Positions 9,141 to 17,289 of a stretch of 64,000 nucleotides of DNA are shown in pieces. A model generated the notes under the pieces. That model searched no databases. It was not told where the DNA came from and saw only the letters and a program-made list of their open reading frames with translations. Origin of the DNA: Planctobacterium marinum (GTDB lineage Bacteria; Pseudomonadota; Gammaproteobacteria; Enterobacterales; Alteromonadaceae); assembly GCF_036322805.1 (NCBI RefSeq), contig NZ_AP027272.1, positions 1,984,001 to 2,048,000 on the forward strand, given 5' to 3'. The position numbers were made by a program, and so were the translations under genes. The stretch's first letter is position 1; each line of letters opens with the position of its first letter.

Positions 9141-11744
9141 ATGACACACAACAAGAACGTCAAATTAACGTTGGCGGCTGTCGCAGTATCTGCTGCGTTT
9201 GCCAGCACCGGGGTACAAGCCCAGGAACAGGACAGTATTGAGAAAATTTCGGTTACGGGCTCTCATATTCGTCGCACAGATATGGAAGGTCCCTCACCAG
9301 TCGCCAGTATCGATGCTGAACAAATTGCTAATACCGGTGTAACAGACCTTATTGGATTATTTACCAAATTGCCTATTTCCGGCCAAGGTACTTTCTCTAC
9401 ACAAGGCAATAGCAGTGATGATACTGCTAACGGTGGCTCCAGTGTTTCATTGCGTGGTTTGGGCGCCGATTCTACCTTAATTTTGGTTAACGGACGCCGC
9501 GTTTCAGTGTCACCGTTTGCGAAAGGGATTGATACTGCGTTTGTGGACATCAATAACATTCCACTGGCGGCCATCAAGCGCGTAGATATTCTTAAAGATG
9601 GTGCTTCTGCTACTTATGGCTCTGATGCTATTGCTGGGGTAATCAATATCATCTTGAAGGATGATTTTGATGGTTTTGAGATTTCTGCCAAGTACGGTGA
9701 TACTGCAGATGGTGGTGGTGAAGAGCAGAACCTCAGCGTAGTATTCGGTACAGCCAGTGACAAAGCCAGCCACACCTTTATTTTGGATTATTTTGATCGC
9801 GAAGAAATCATGTATTCCGACCGTGATTATTCTCGCTCTGCTAACCAAACCGCATTGCGTCCTAACGATCCAGACGCGGTTGATTTCAGAAGCTCTTCAG
9901 GTATTCCCGGCACAATCGCACTGGCCAGTGACCCCACAAACCGCATGCCTGATACCTTTGGCAATGACGTGTGTGCACCAGAAGATATCGTAGGGACATT
10001 GTGTCGCTATGACTATGCACCTCACATGACGTCAGTGCCAGATTCCGAGCGCTTTAGTTTTAATTACATGGGCAAGTATGAGTTAAATGATACGGTAACA
10101 GCCTTTGCAGAGTTGAATGGTCAGAATTCCAAATCTATCGTGCGTGGTGCAGCAAGCCCAAGCTTTAATGAGTTGTTCATGTCTGGTGATAACCCCAATC
10201 ACCCATTTGCCGATGACCCTACACATCCGTTTTTCGGACAAGACCTGACTATGCGTCGTCGTACAGTGGATATTGGTAATCGTGAAAAACGCGTAGACAC
10301 TGATTACTATCGCACCATTTTAGGCCTTGAGGGTGAGTTCGGTGACTGGAACTGGGAAGTAGCATACAGCTACATCAAGAGTGAATCTGTCGAGCGTGGT
10401 GTCGATGGTTTCCCTAATTCTATCCGTATTCAGGATGCTATTGATTCTGGCTTGTGGAACCCCTTTGAGCCTTCTTCAAATACTCAAGAAGCGTTGGACT
10501 ACATTGAAACCAATACCACTCGTGTTGGTAAATCCACTAACAAGTCTATTGATGGTGTGATCTCTGGTCCGGTAATGGATTTGGCAGGAAATGATGTGAT
10601 GTTGGCTGTGGGTGTTGAGTATCGCGAAGAATCGATTTCTGATAACCCTGATGAGCAGTTTTTGCGCGGCGAAGTTTTCGGTACCGAAGCAACGCAAGCC
10701 AATGGCGAGCGCGATAGTACCTCTATTTTCGCCGAGGTTGCTTTGCCATTTACGGATACCTTTGAAGCACAAATAGCGCTGCGTCACGAAGACTACAGTG
10801 ATTTTGGTACTACTACCGATCCTAAAGTGTCGTTCTTGTGGTCACCTTTAGACAACTTGTCACTGCGCGGTTCTTGGGGAACGGCCTTCCGTGCACCGTC
10901 TTTACATCAGTTAGGTTTGGGTCGTACTGATGAGTCACCTAACCTGGTAGATACTATCCGTTGTAATGCCGTAGGCCTTGCTTGTGATCCACAAGAGTAT
11001 ACCGCGGTATTCGAAGGGAACCCGAATCTGGGACCAGAAGAGTCCACTAGTTATAACCTGGGTATGATCTATGAGATTTCTGAAGACCTGAGTTTCTCTC
11101 TGGATTATTACAGTTACGATATAGAGAATATCATCGATTCTGATACGCAGTTTGTATTCTCCAACTTTGGTGATGATCCAAACGTGGTTACCCGTTTGCC
11201 TACCGCAGATCCGAGTGATCCGGGTGAAGTGGTGCAGATCTTTGATTCTTTCCAGAATATCGGTGACCTTGAAACCACAGGTTTAGATTTAGACCTGCAA
11301 TATTCTCTTGAGTCTTCGATGGGTGATTTCCGTTTCGGTTACGTGATGAACTATGTACTGAAGTACGAAGAGTTGCGTCCGGATGCTAATGGTGGCAAGC
11401 GCGTTGCCTTGTCAGAAGGGCAATTTGAGCAGCCTGAAATCCGTTGGACTACATCTATGGACTGGTCAAAAGATGATTGGAGTGCTGCGTTGGCAGTGAA
11501 CTACATCGGTGAGTTCGACGGCGACGCTGATTCAGGTTTTGGCGACAAAACTGTGGACTCTATGACTACAGTTGACTTGACGGTAAATTACATGGGGGCT
11601 GATAACGCCGTATTTACCTTAGGTAGCACTAACTTGTTCAACGAAGAGCCTCCTTTCAGCCATCATGACTTCTACGGTTTTGTGAATACCATTCACAGCA
11701 GCCAAGGGCGTTTTGTTTATTTGAAAGGCGCGTACAAATTCTAA
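9141..11744 (+). CDS. TonB-dependent receptor (alteromonad type)
   Basis: 867 residues with a signal peptide ending GVQA-Q, a plug domain (ISVTGSHIRR, then LRGLGADSTLILVNGRRV and VDILKDGASATYGSDAIAGV), and a long beta-barrel ending in F (KGAYKF), the outer-membrane insertion signal. It imports an unknown ligand across the outer membrane using TonB energy. The long plug opening with GSHIRR and acidic surface loops resemble receptors that alteromonads use for oligosaccharides, peptides or organic compounds rather than siderophores, but no neighbour gives the substrate. It is transcribed alone: its own promoter upstream and a terminator right after. AAAGGAA lies 7 bases before the ATG. Confidence 0.93.
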   Translation: MTHNKNVKLTLAAVAVSAAFASTGVQAQEQDSIEKISVTGSHIRRTDMEGPSPVASIDAEQIANTGVTDLIGLFTKLPISGQGTFSTQGNSSDDTANGGSSVSLRGLGADSTLILVNGRRVSVSPFAKGIDTAFVDINNIPLAAIKRVDILKDGASATYGSDAIAGVINIILKDDFDGFEISAKYGDTADGGGEEQNLSVVFGTASDKASHTFILDYFDREEIMYSDRDYSRSANQTALRPNDPDAVDFRSSSGIPGTIALASDPTNRMPDTFGNDVCAPEDIVGTLCRYDYAPHMTSVPDSERFSFNYMGKYELNDTVTAFAELNGQNSKSIVRGAASPSFNELFMSGDNPNHPFADDPTHPFFGQDLTMRRRTVDIGNREKRVDTDYYRTILGLEGEFGDWNWEVAYSYIKSESVERGVDGFPNSIRIQDAIDSGLWNPFEPSSNTQEALDYIETNTTRVGKSTNKSIDGVISGPVMDLAGNDVMLAVGVEYREESISDNPDEQFLRGEVFGTEATQANGERDSTSIFAEVALPFTDTFEAQIALRHEDYSDFGTTTDPKVSFLWSPLDNLSLRGSWGTAFRAPSLHQLGLGRTDESPNLVDTIRCNAVGLACDPQEYTAVFEGNPNLGPEESTSYNLGMIYEISEDLSFSLDYYSYDIENIIDSDTQFVFSNFGDDPNVVTRLPTADPSDPGEVVQIFDSFQNIGDLETTGLDLDLQYSLESSMGDFRFGYVMNYVLKYEELRPDANGGKRVALSEGQFEQPEIRWTTSMDWSKDDWSAALAVNYIGEFDGDADSGFGDKTVDSMTTVDLTVNYMGADNAVFTLGSTNLFNEEPPFSHHDFYGFVNTIHSSQGRFVYLKGAYKF

Positions 11745-11769
11745 TTAACACTTAGTGTTTTATGTTTAG

Positions 11770-11799
11770 AGCCCTCAGCAATCTGGTGAGGGCTTTTTT
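11770..11799 (+). terminator. Intrinsic terminator after TonB receptor
   Basis: AGCCCTCA (11770-11777) pairs with TGAGGGCT (11787-11794), followed by six Ts. Confidence 0.85.
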
Positions 11800-11879
11800 A
11801 TTGCATCAGACAATATTGAAACCCCAGGTTTTGTTGTCTAGGATTGCTATCAGTGAATCAACAAAAAGCGAACACATTT

Positions 11880-12134
11880 ATGTCATTACAAGAAGCATTT
11901 GAACAAGCCAGTACTGAATCTAAACAGTTACCTCAGCGCCCCAGTGATGAGGATATGCTGAAAATTTATGCGTTGTTTAAACAAGCAACCGCTGGTGATG
12001 TTACAGGTGATAGACCTGGGATCTTTGATTTTGTCGCTGGTGCGAAATACGACGCTTGGGCAGAACAGAAGGGCAAATCATCAGACGACGCCAAACAGGA
12101 ATACGTTGATTTGATCAACAAACTCAAAGGTTAA
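11880..12134 (+). CDS. Acyl-CoA binding protein
   Basis: 84 residues from ATG 11880, the usual ACBP length; an upstream TTG start would only add residues unlike the family. ACBP motifs are clear: LKIYALFKQATAGDV, then DRPGIFDFVAGAKYDAW and a final helix (YVDLINKLKG), covering the four-helix bundle with the acyl-CoA contacting Tyr and Lys positions. The cytoplasmic protein binds long-chain acyl-CoA esters and buffers or delivers them. Ribosome binding site is weak. It is monocistronic, convergent with the AHSA1 gene across a hairpin. Confidence 0.88.
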   Translation: MSLQEAFEQASTESKQLPQRPSDEDMLKIYALFKQATAGDVTGDRPGIFDFVAGAKYDAWAEQKGKSSDDAKQEYVDLINKLKG

Positions 12135-12147
12135 TCTGGCGAGAATG

Positions 12148-12167
12148 CAGGCCGAATAATCGGCCTG
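12148..12167. terminator. Hairpin between convergent genes
   Basis: Perfect 8-bp inverted repeat CAGGCCGA/TCGGCCTG with an ATAA loop between the acyl-CoA binding protein gene (+) and the AHSA1 gene (-). No T tract on either side, so termination may be weak. Confidence 0.5.
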
Positions 12168-12196
12168 ATTCACCTCTTGTCTCTAAAAATCTATTG

Positions 12197-12616
12197 TTAG
12201 CTGAGAAACTCTACAAGGTGCCTCAGTTCCTGATGCCAACCCTGAATATTCATTTTGCGGTGTTGCTTTTGCTTAAAGCCTGATTCAATCAAAATCAGGT
12301 GGGTTTTACCGTTGACCGTGCGGTTTAAGGTCCATTCCACCAGAGTCGCTTCAGATGCTTCGAAAGGTACATCAGGATCGTTCATCCACATATACGCGAA
12401 ATAGTTTACCGGGTTAACTGAAATCACTTTCATGGCGTATCTGCCTTCACACATTGTACGCCACTCAAAATAACCTTCGTTACCTTCTTGTAGTTCGAAT
12501 GCGGCGGTGTCACCAAACCACTTCGCAATTTGGTCTGGCTGGGTGATAGCATCCCAGACTTTTTCGATTTGCTGGTTGAAGGTCATTTCGCGCTTAATAA
12601 AATCAATATCACTCAT
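12197..12616 (-). CDS. SRPBCC/AHSA1 domain protein
   Basis: 139 residues of the START-like SRPBCC superfamily, AHSA1 branch: the opening FNQQIEKVWDAITQPDQIAKWF and GYFEWRTMCEGRYAMKVIS are typical. Such proteins form a hydrophobic ligand cavity; in this gene order (ArsR regulator then AHSA1) they are very common, but ligand and function are mostly unknown. Its ATG overlaps the ArsR stop by 4 bases, so the two are translationally coupled. Control by the ArsR protein through the palindrome at 12973-12992 is inferred. Confidence 0.87.
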   Translation of the reverse strand: MSDIDFIKREMTFNQQIEKVWDAITQPDQIAKWFGDTAAFELQEGNEGYFEWRTMCEGRYAMKVISVNPVNYFAYMWMNDPDVPFEASEATLVEWTLNRTVNGKTHLILIESGFKQKQHRKMNIQGWHQELRHLVEFLS

Positions 12617-12957
12617 TCTATGTCTCCTTTATTCAGATGCTGTTTTAATCGAATCAGACGTTCATCCCACTCTTCAGCAATGGGGGCTAGCCATTGAAAG
12701 GCCCCACTAAAAGCATAGTGTTTTAAAAAATGGCGTTTCTCTTTGCCCTTAAATTCGGCTTTGACAGCTCCGGATTTAACCAGAACATTCAGGTGTTTAG
12801 TTACTGCTTGCCTTGAAATGCCAGTATCGGCGGTTAACTCTTTTATAGATAATCCCGTTTTTGCAGCCTGATAACTACTGAGTCGCTCAATTATATTGCG
12901 CCGTGTCGGGTCGGCCATTGCTTGAAATATATCCATCTGAAAGTGGTAAATTGTCAT
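12613..12957 (-). CDS. ArsR family winged-helix transcriptional regulator
   Basis: 114 residues with an ArsR/SmtB fold: FQAMADPTRRNIIERL, a helix-turn-helix segment LTADTGISRQAVTKHL, and the wing GAVKAEFKGKEKRHFL. There are no Cys or His clusters of the metal-sensing kind (no ELCVCDL), so it is probably not a metal sensor. It is first in a two-gene operon with the AHSA1 protein and starts 15 bp from a perfect palindrome, which suggests autoregulation. The start ATG gives a normal-length N terminus. Confidence 0.9.
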   Translation of the reverse strand: MTIYHFQMDIFQAMADPTRRNIIERLSSYQAAKTGLSIKELTADTGISRQAVTKHLNVLVKSGAVKAEFKGKEKRHFLKHYAFSGAFQWLAPIAEEWDERLIRLKQHLNKGDIE

Positions 12958-12972
12958 TCTGTGAGTTTATAT

Positions 12973-12992
12973 ATGCAACCCAATGGTTGCAT
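12973..12992. promoter_or_regulatory. Candidate ArsR operator palindrome
   Basis: Perfect inverted repeat ATGCAACC-CAAT-GGTTGCAT immediately upstream of the ArsR gene. The half-site GCAACC with a 4-bp centre fits a symmetric ArsR-dimer site; its place between the promoter region and the start codon suits repression. Confidence 0.7.
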
Positions 12993-13102
12993 GTCAAGGT
13001 TTTATGTGGAAAAAGTGAATAAATGCGCTGTATAGGTTTTAACAATGTGGCGCTTTGTGCCAAAATTTGTCGCGGAATTATTAAAACAATATTGGAACTC
13101 CT

Positions 13103-14635
13103 ATGTCTGACACTACCTGGGTGACCCGCGCGCTAGATAAAGTAGAACGCGTTGGTAACAAACTCCCTGATCCCGCCGTAATCTTTTTAATTAGTCTGGT
13201 TATTGTTTGGGTACTCTCAGCGTTGCTTTCGGGCGTGCAATTTGATGCCATCGACCCAAGAACTGGCGAGGCTGTTGTAGTCAACAACTTATTAACGGGT
13301 GCATCGCTCGCTGATTTTCTGTCGCGCATGGTGACTATTTTTACTGGGTTTGCACCGCTTGGCGTAGTGTTAGTGGCTATGTTGGGAGTCGGTGTAGCTG
13401 AGCACTCTGGCTACATCAACGCTGGCTTGAAACGTATGTTGGATTCAACGCCTAAAATGCTTTTGACTCCCTCGGTAATTCTAATCGCTATCGTTAGCCA
13501 CACGGCAACCGATGCAGGATACGTGCTTGTTATACCCTTAGCAGGTGTCATTTTTTATGCCATGGGCCGACATCCATTAGCAGGTATTGCTGCTGCTTTT
13601 GCTGGTGTAAGTGGCGGCTTCAGCGCCAACTTTATTCCTTCAGCGATTGATCCCTTATTGCAAAGCTTTACTCAAAGTGCTGCACACATTATCGATCCGT
13701 CGGTGCAGGTGAATCCATTGAACAACTGGTTCTTTAATTCGGCTTCCAGTTTGTTGATCATTTGTGTCGGCTGGTATCTGACAGATAAAGTGATTGAGCC
13801 TCGTTTAAAAAATACGCCGGTGGATGGCGACCCTAACGAAATCCCTAAATTTGAAGATCTCAACCCGCAACAAAGTAAAGCCTTGCGTTTCGCTACTTTT
13901 ACAATGTTAGCGGGCATTGCTTTATTAGTGGCAATCCTCATCCCTGAAAACTCTCCAATGCGCGCTCCTGACGGCGAGCTTACTTCTTTCGCCGCACCGG
14001 TAATGCGCTCAATCGTGCCGCTTATTTTCTTGTTGTTTGTCATTCCGGGCGTCGTATACGGCTACATGGCAGGTACCTTTAAAACCACAAAAGATGTGAT
14101 TGGGGCCATGTCTAAGGCGATGGGCAGTATGTCCTACTATGTGGTAATGGCGTTTTTCTGTGCTTTGTTTATTGATGCCTTTGGTAAGTCTAATCTAGGC
14201 GCTTTATTGGCTATCGAAGGGGCGCAATTCCTGAAAGCCATGAATTTACCAAGTATGGTGACCATCGTCGGGCTGATTTTCCTCACGGCTTTCGTGAATT
14301 TATTTGTCGGCTCATCGTCGGCGAAATGGGCGCTGTTGGGACCAATATTTGTGCCCATGTTAATGCAGTTGAATATTTCACCAGATTTAACTCAGGCGGC
14401 TTACCGTTTGGGGGATTCGTCTTCCAATATCATTACGCCTCTCATGCCGTACTTCCCGTTAGTGGTGGTTTATTGTCAGCGTTATGTAAAAGATACGGGT
14501 ATTGGGACGTTGCTTTCATTGATGTTACCGTTTTCTGTGACTATTATTTGTATCTGGACGGTTTTCTTATTGATTTATTGGGGCTTGGGATTGCCGTTGG
14601 GTTTACAGTCGAGCTATGTTTATCCGGCCCCTTGA
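13103..14635 (+). CDS. AbgT family transporter
   Basis: 510 residues, the usual AbgT/MtrF length, with the family-typical start (ALDKVERVGNKLPDPAVIF), VEHSGYINAGLKRML-like region (AEHSGYINAGLKRM), SHTATDAGYVLVIPLAG and NLFVGSSSAKWALLGPIF, and about a dozen membrane segments. AbgT proteins import p-aminobenzoyl-glutamate in E. coli and export sulfonamides in some pathogens; the direction here cannot be told. Start ATG follows GGAAC by few bases. Monocistronic; a GC-rich hairpin follows. Confidence 0.92.
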   Translation: MSDTTWVTRALDKVERVGNKLPDPAVIFLISLVIVWVLSALLSGVQFDAIDPRTGEAVVVNNLLTGASLADFLSRMVTIFTGFAPLGVVLVAMLGVGVAEHSGYINAGLKRMLDSTPKMLLTPSVILIAIVSHTATDAGYVLVIPLAGVIFYAMGRHPLAGIAAAFAGVSGGFSANFIPSAIDPLLQSFTQSAAHIIDPSVQVNPLNNWFFNSASSLLIICVGWYLTDKVIEPRLKNTPVDGDPNEIPKFEDLNPQQSKALRFATFTMLAGIALLVAILIPENSPMRAPDGELTSFAAPVMRSIVPLIFLLFVIPGVVYGYMAGTFKTTKDVIGAMSKAMGSMSYYVVMAFFCALFIDAFGKSNLGALLAIEGAQFLKAMNLPSMVTIVGLIFLTAFVNLFVGSSSAKWALLGPIFVPMLMQLNISPDLTQAAYRLGDSSSNIITPLMPYFPLVVVYCQRYVKDTGIGTLLSLMLPFSVTIICIWTVFLLIYWGLGLPLGLQSSYVYPAP

Positions 14636-14640
14636 TGATT

Positions 14641-14669
14641 GAAGCGGGCGCTTAATCGGCGCCCGCTTC
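14641..14669. terminator. Long GC hairpin after AbgT gene
   Basis: Perfect 11-bp inverted repeat GAAGCGGGCGC/GCGCCCGCTTC around a 7-nt loop, only 6 bp after the AbgT stop and 12 bp before the next receptor gene. No T tract; it may attenuate read-through or stabilise the 3' end, or occlude the next ribosome site (AGCGGAG). Confidence 0.5.
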
Positions 14670-14681
14670 CAGCGGAGCAAT

Positions 14682-16688
14682 ATGCTAAAGCGACAGATTT
14701 TTCATTTTGTAAGTATTTTATCAGCACTGATTGTTCCGCTTAGTCACGCCCAAGATGTTGAAGATGTCCCACTAGATAGCTTGATGGAGCTGTCTTTCGA
14801 CGAACTTTTTGATGTTGAAATCAGTATTGCGAGTATCGCACCTCGTAATATCAATGATGCCCCTTCCACGGTAAGTGTGTTTACTCGCAACCAAATAGAT
14901 GCTTTGGGTTTTCAAAATGTTCATGAAATTCTCAATTTAGTACCGGGGTTCCAGATGGCCCGTGGCGATTGGGTTGGTGCAGTGCCCAAAGAGCATGCCC
15001 GTGGTGTTTATCTGGACAATGGCTATTTATTGTTTTTGATTGATGGCCAAAGGGTCAATGAGCTGTCTTTTGGCAAAGCATCGGTTTACATGCCCTTTAT
15101 GGCATTGGATCTGGTGGAGCGAATTGAAGTTATTCGCGGCCCTGGATCGGCAATTTACGGCAGCAATGCGTTTATGGGCGTGGTAAATATCATCACCCGA
15201 AAAAGTGATAATTGGGCTCAATTGGCAATCGGCGAAAATAATGCCACTAAGTTCAACGCTGGTATTAGCTGGCAATCAGAAGAAATGAATATCAATTTAC
15301 TAGCTGATATTCGCAGCAGTGATGGCAATACCTTTAATTCATTGTCTTCGTCAGCATACAAAGACCCGTCAGAACATCAATTCTTAAGCGCTGGATTGCA
15401 ATTCAGGGGCTTGCAAGCAAATGTGCGGTGGAATCGTTCTGAGTTAGATGAGTTTATTAATTTGGGAGGGGTACATCCTGATAATGCCCATCGTTCCGAG
15501 AACATTGCCTGGTCACTTGCCTGGCAAAGTGAACTGACTGCTAAGACACAATTGTCTGTTAAAGCACAATACACTGAACATGAGATCGAATCCGGTGGGA
15601 AAGTATTGGATGCCGATAATGTTGACTTCATTGATGAAGACTTTTTAACAGGACCCTTTTGGATAACCGATGATCTTGAGTTATCACTGGACATTACCCA
15701 TCAAATTTCCGACGTGTCATTGTTGAATGTTGGGCTGGAGAGTCGCAGGGCGAGACAAACTCAAGCTGGTACTGTCACGAATTATCTTGATTTTGACAGT
15801 AATCTACTGACATTGTCTCCGGAGTATTTTCTAGGCGCTCCACAGTCTTTTGCTACCCAAGGCGTTAATGCGGTATCGCCCTTAATTTCCAAGCAAGATA
15901 CGCGCAGCGTATACGTACAATACAGCTACCAAATAAATGAGGCTTTTGATATCTACATCGGTGGACGCTACGATGATGTTGCCGACATAGATTCAAAGCT
16001 ATCCCCAAGAGCATCATTTAAATACCAGCTCAATGAGCAAAATAGTATTAAACTGCAATATGGTGCGGCTTTCAGGACGCCCGTGACCAATGAGTTATTC
16101 TCTGAAGATTTGGTGACCATTGGCAACCCCAACCTGAAACCTGAAGAAATTACCACCCTGGAACTCGTATGGCAGCGTCAAGCAGAAAACAACAGGATAG
16201 AATTTGTTTTATTCAACAACGAGTTAGACGCTTTTGTGAATAAAGTGCCACTGAATAATGCCTTAGGGCAGTCTACCTTCCAAAACGTGATTAAAAAATC
16301 TATTTCTGGTGCAGAGTTGGCTCATAAATCCAGATTTAGTGATGAACTGGAGTGGTTTGTTAATGTGACATCGCTGTTTGATGAGCCAATTAATCCCAGT
16401 TATAAACGCTTTCTCAGTGCTGGCTTGGTTTGGCAAAGCGAGCTCATTCGCATTAGCTCAGAATTCTTGTGGCGGGAAGAGCTAGTGGTTGAAGATGTGT
16501 TTCAGCATGGCAGTTACTCACTTTGGAACGCCAAAGCGCATTACCAAATGTCTGCAAAGTGGTCGTTGGCACTTACCGTTAGCAATCTCTTCGACAAAGC
16601 TTATTGGGTTTATGAACCACGTCTGGCAAACAATGCGATGCCCGGCTATGGGCGTGAGACCTGGCTAGGCGCAACCTATGCGTTTTGA
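14682..16688 (+). CDS. TonB-dependent receptor
   Basis: 668 residues: signal peptide ending SHA-Q, plug domain with ASIAPRNINDAPSTVSVF, LNLVPGFQMARG, FLIDGQRVNELSFG, VERIEVIRGPGSAIYGSNA, and a barrel with the receptor signature FRTPVTNELFSEDL and NPNLKPEEITTLELVW, ending GATYAF with terminal Phe. The plug style resembles BtuB/FepA/CirA-like receptors and the shorter receptors tied to GGDEF proteins in marine bacteria. Ligand unknown. Its end overlaps the following DnaJ-related gene by 11 bp, so the two are cotranscribed despite unrelated functions. Confidence 0.92.
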   Translation: MLKRQIFHFVSILSALIVPLSHAQDVEDVPLDSLMELSFDELFDVEISIASIAPRNINDAPSTVSVFTRNQIDALGFQNVHEILNLVPGFQMARGDWVGAVPKEHARGVYLDNGYLLFLIDGQRVNELSFGKASVYMPFMALDLVERIEVIRGPGSAIYGSNAFMGVVNIITRKSDNWAQLAIGENNATKFNAGISWQSEEMNINLLADIRSSDGNTFNSLSSSAYKDPSEHQFLSAGLQFRGLQANVRWNRSELDEFINLGGVHPDNAHRSENIAWSLAWQSELTAKTQLSVKAQYTEHEIESGGKVLDADNVDFIDEDFLTGPFWITDDLELSLDITHQISDVSLLNVGLESRRARQTQAGTVTNYLDFDSNLLTLSPEYFLGAPQSFATQGVNAVSPLISKQDTRSVYVQYSYQINEAFDIYIGGRYDDVADIDSKLSPRASFKYQLNEQNSIKLQYGAAFRTPVTNELFSEDLVTIGNPNLKPEEITTLELVWQRQAENNRIEFVLFNNELDAFVNKVPLNNALGQSTFQNVIKKSISGAELAHKSRFSDELEWFVNVTSLFDEPINPSYKRFLSAGLVWQSELIRISSEFLWREELVVEDVFQHGSYSLWNAKAHYQMSAKWSLALTVSNLFDKAYWVYEPRLANNAMPGYGRETWLGATYAF

Positions 16689-17289
16689 GCAAACGTTACT
16701 CTTAGATGCCCTTAAAGTTATTCTTGCCGATGGCAAATCACGTAAAGAGTTTGAATTGTTGCAAGCCTTGCAAGAACCACCTTGGGAAATTTTCGCAAAG
16801 AATGCCCTAACCAGCGAGTTACAACTTTTCCAAACCCACTTCACCTTATTTCACTGTCTCTATCAATTACAAGATATCTGGCTATCAGATGGGGAGGGCT
16901 ACCTTAAAATCTCAGCTTTACATATCCAGCTGATGTCAGAAGATTCAGTGAACTTAATCGATGATGGCGAACAAAAGATAAAAGCTTACTACAACGACTG
17001 GCGGCACTTTTCCGAGACAACGGAGCGTGATGTAGAAGAATTATTAGATAGATTTTGGTCTGCCTTTGGGAACTTGGCTTACTGGGCTATTCCGGCTCAA
17101 GAAGACGTAAAGCAAGCCTTGGCTTTTTTTACTTTACCTGATAACGCTCCGTGGGCTCAAATTAAACGCTGCTATCTTAAGTTTCAATTACATAATCATC
17201 CAGATAGGGGCGGCGATGCGCAGCTCAGCAAAGCCGCCGCAAAACATTTTGATGTGTTAAAGCGGCAGGAAAAAGCGGTTATTGGATAG
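16678..17289 (+). CDS. DnaJ-related protein with C-terminal J domain
   Basis: 203 residues: an N-terminal DNAJ_related-type helical domain (about 1-130) and a J-like domain at the C terminus (WAQIKRCYLKFQLHNHPDRGG) with the HPD tripeptide needed to stimulate DnaK ATPase. The J domain is truncated at its last helix compared with DnaJ. Such proteins are common in Alteromonadales and Vibrionales; the client is unknown. ATG lies within the upstream receptor gene, and the 3' end overlaps the convergent GGDEF-EAL gene by 11 bp. Confidence 0.83.
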   Translation: MRFEQTLLLDALKVILADGKSRKEFELLQALQEPPWEIFAKNALTSELQLFQTHFTLFHCLYQLQDIWLSDGEGYLKISALHIQLMSEDSVNLIDDGEQKIKAYYNDWRHFSETTERDVEELLDRFWSAFGNLAYWAIPAQEDVKQALAFFTLPDNAPWAQIKRCYLKFQLHNHPDRGGDAQLSKAAAKHFDVLKRQEKAVIG

